DNA of 5,566 bases from an uncultured Akkermansia sp. Lineage in GTDB: Bacteria; Verrucomicrobiota; Verrucomicrobiia; Verrucomicrobiales; Akkermansiaceae. Of this stretch, positions 5,093 to 5,566 are shown one piece after another; the first letter of the stretch is position 1; each line of letters begins with the position of its first letter. The notes beneath the pieces were generated by a model. That model saw only the letters and a list, made by a program, of their open reading frames with translations. It ran no database searches and had not been told where the DNA came from. Made by a program: the position numbers and the translations under genes. The stretch covers positions 1 through 5,566 of the forward strand of contig CANPXA010000126.1 of the NCBI GenBank assembly GCA_947585525.1. Direction: 5' to 3'.

Positions 5093-5566
5093 TCAATTGC
5101 CCTCTCCTGACTCCTTTTTCTTCTCCGGCGAGATTCGTGGGAGTATCCGCTTTAACTGTTCCTCTGTTAAGAAGGAGGTGATGTCAATCTTGTCATCGTC
5201 ATCGTCCAGAATAACGCGTTCCTTATTCCATTTGACGCTAAAGTCACCAACAGGAAATAATCTCTTTTTGGGCAAAGGATATACAATGAGTCCGGTTGGC
5301 TCCTCCCAAAAAGGATTGATCATTTGCTGATTGAAGCAACCATCTTCTATTTCATAGTGGCATATCCTGCGGTACAACTCGCGCGCTTTTCTCTTTGCAC
5401 GTCGGTCTCTCGGGGATGTTTTTGCGAGAATTTCTTTACTATTCATATCCAACACCTGAAATCCCGTAACGCGCGGCGCATGGGACAGATAAATTGCCTC
5501 ACTCGCCAGCCATAAGCAGCTCGTTAGAGAACAAGACATTAACCCGATGATGATGATTTTTATTGC
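5093..5566 (-). CDS. Putative lipoprotein of unknown function (5' end outside window)
   Basis: The frame is open to the window edge, so the ATG at 5539 is probably internal. Reading from the edge gives AIKIIIIGLMSCSLTSC, a hydrophobic signal core ending in a lipobox-like LTSC. This suggests a lipid-anchored protein whose start lies just beyond 5566. The mature part of about 150 residues has a basic stretch (SPRDRRAKRKARELYRRI), a segment with two Cys (CHYEIEDGC), and NPFWEEPTGLIVYPLPKKRLFP. It ends in a highly charged tail after DDDDDK (EEQLKRILPRISPEKKKE). I do not recognise a family. The TGA at 5095-5093 is followed by 38 more in-frame sense codons to a TAA at 4978-4976, so this stop may be a mutation. 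It lies upstream of the Sel1-like lipoprotein on the same strand and is probably co-transcribed with it. Confidence 0.6.
   Translation of the reverse strand, partial: AIKIIIIGLMSCSLTSCLWLASEAIYLSHAPRVTGFQVLDMNSKEILAKTSPRDRRAKRKARELYRRICHYEIEDGCFNQQMINPFWEEPTGLIVYPLPKKRLFPVGDFSVKWNKERVILDDDDDKIDITSFLTEEQLKRILPRISPEKKKESGEGN

Noticed and set aside
5093..5095. TGA read as an amino acid (alternative code)
   Set aside because: parC, the glycosylase and the doxX-like gene all end normally at TGA, so general recoding is not supported.

Overview
The window looks bacterial, with moderate GC and compact genes. It holds three informative genes: the C-terminal end of a DoxX-family membrane protein (+), a complete topoisomerase IV subunit A (+), and a family 4-like uracil-DNA glycosylase (-). 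Two small lipoprotein genes (-) lie at the right end. The ParC protein is of the type found in Bacteroidota and related phyla (motifs ILPHNF, DGRNKEP, TRDKEYQLTQG). However, a strong AGGAGG ribosome binding site and a sigma70-like promoter argue against a typical Bacteroidota. A Verrucomicrobiota-like organism is my best guess, at low confidence; no rRNA or other marker is present to settle it.

Layout: 1-249 is the end of the doxX-like gene. 250-805 has no convincing gene but is rich in structure: hairpin repeats, a purine-rich insert bounded by inverted repeats, a 12-bp palindrome, and the parC promoter. 806-2920 is parC. 2921-3315 is a convergent intergenic region carrying two oppositely oriented copies of the same hairpin repeat. 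3316-4290 is the glycosylase gene. 4379-4971 is a Sel1-like repeat lipoprotein gene broken by a frameshift. 5093-5566 is a second lipoprotein whose start lies beyond the window. The three minus-strand genes have short gaps and no obvious terminator between them, so they may be one operon ending at the hairpin at 3283-3301.

The most interesting signal is non-coding. A bipartite repeat occurs four times in about 3 kb, always between genes. Hairpin 1 has GCAAACGC-type arms. It is followed by one or two overlapping TTTACGATT units and then, in three copies, a second GC hairpin with a GTT or GTC loop. The two best copies differ at only two of 45 positions, and those two differences are a compensatory base-pair change. 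Three copies sit 14-26 nt after a stop codon in the orientation of that gene. One copy appears to be split by a ~175-bp segment bounded by 16-bp inverted repeats.

The protein-level points of interest are a glycosylase that lacks all the family 4 iron-sulfur cysteines and the usual Asn of the TN.VK motif, a ParC without the usual Ser and acidic residue of the quinolone pocket, and two neighbouring lipoprotein genes that both show reading-frame damage.
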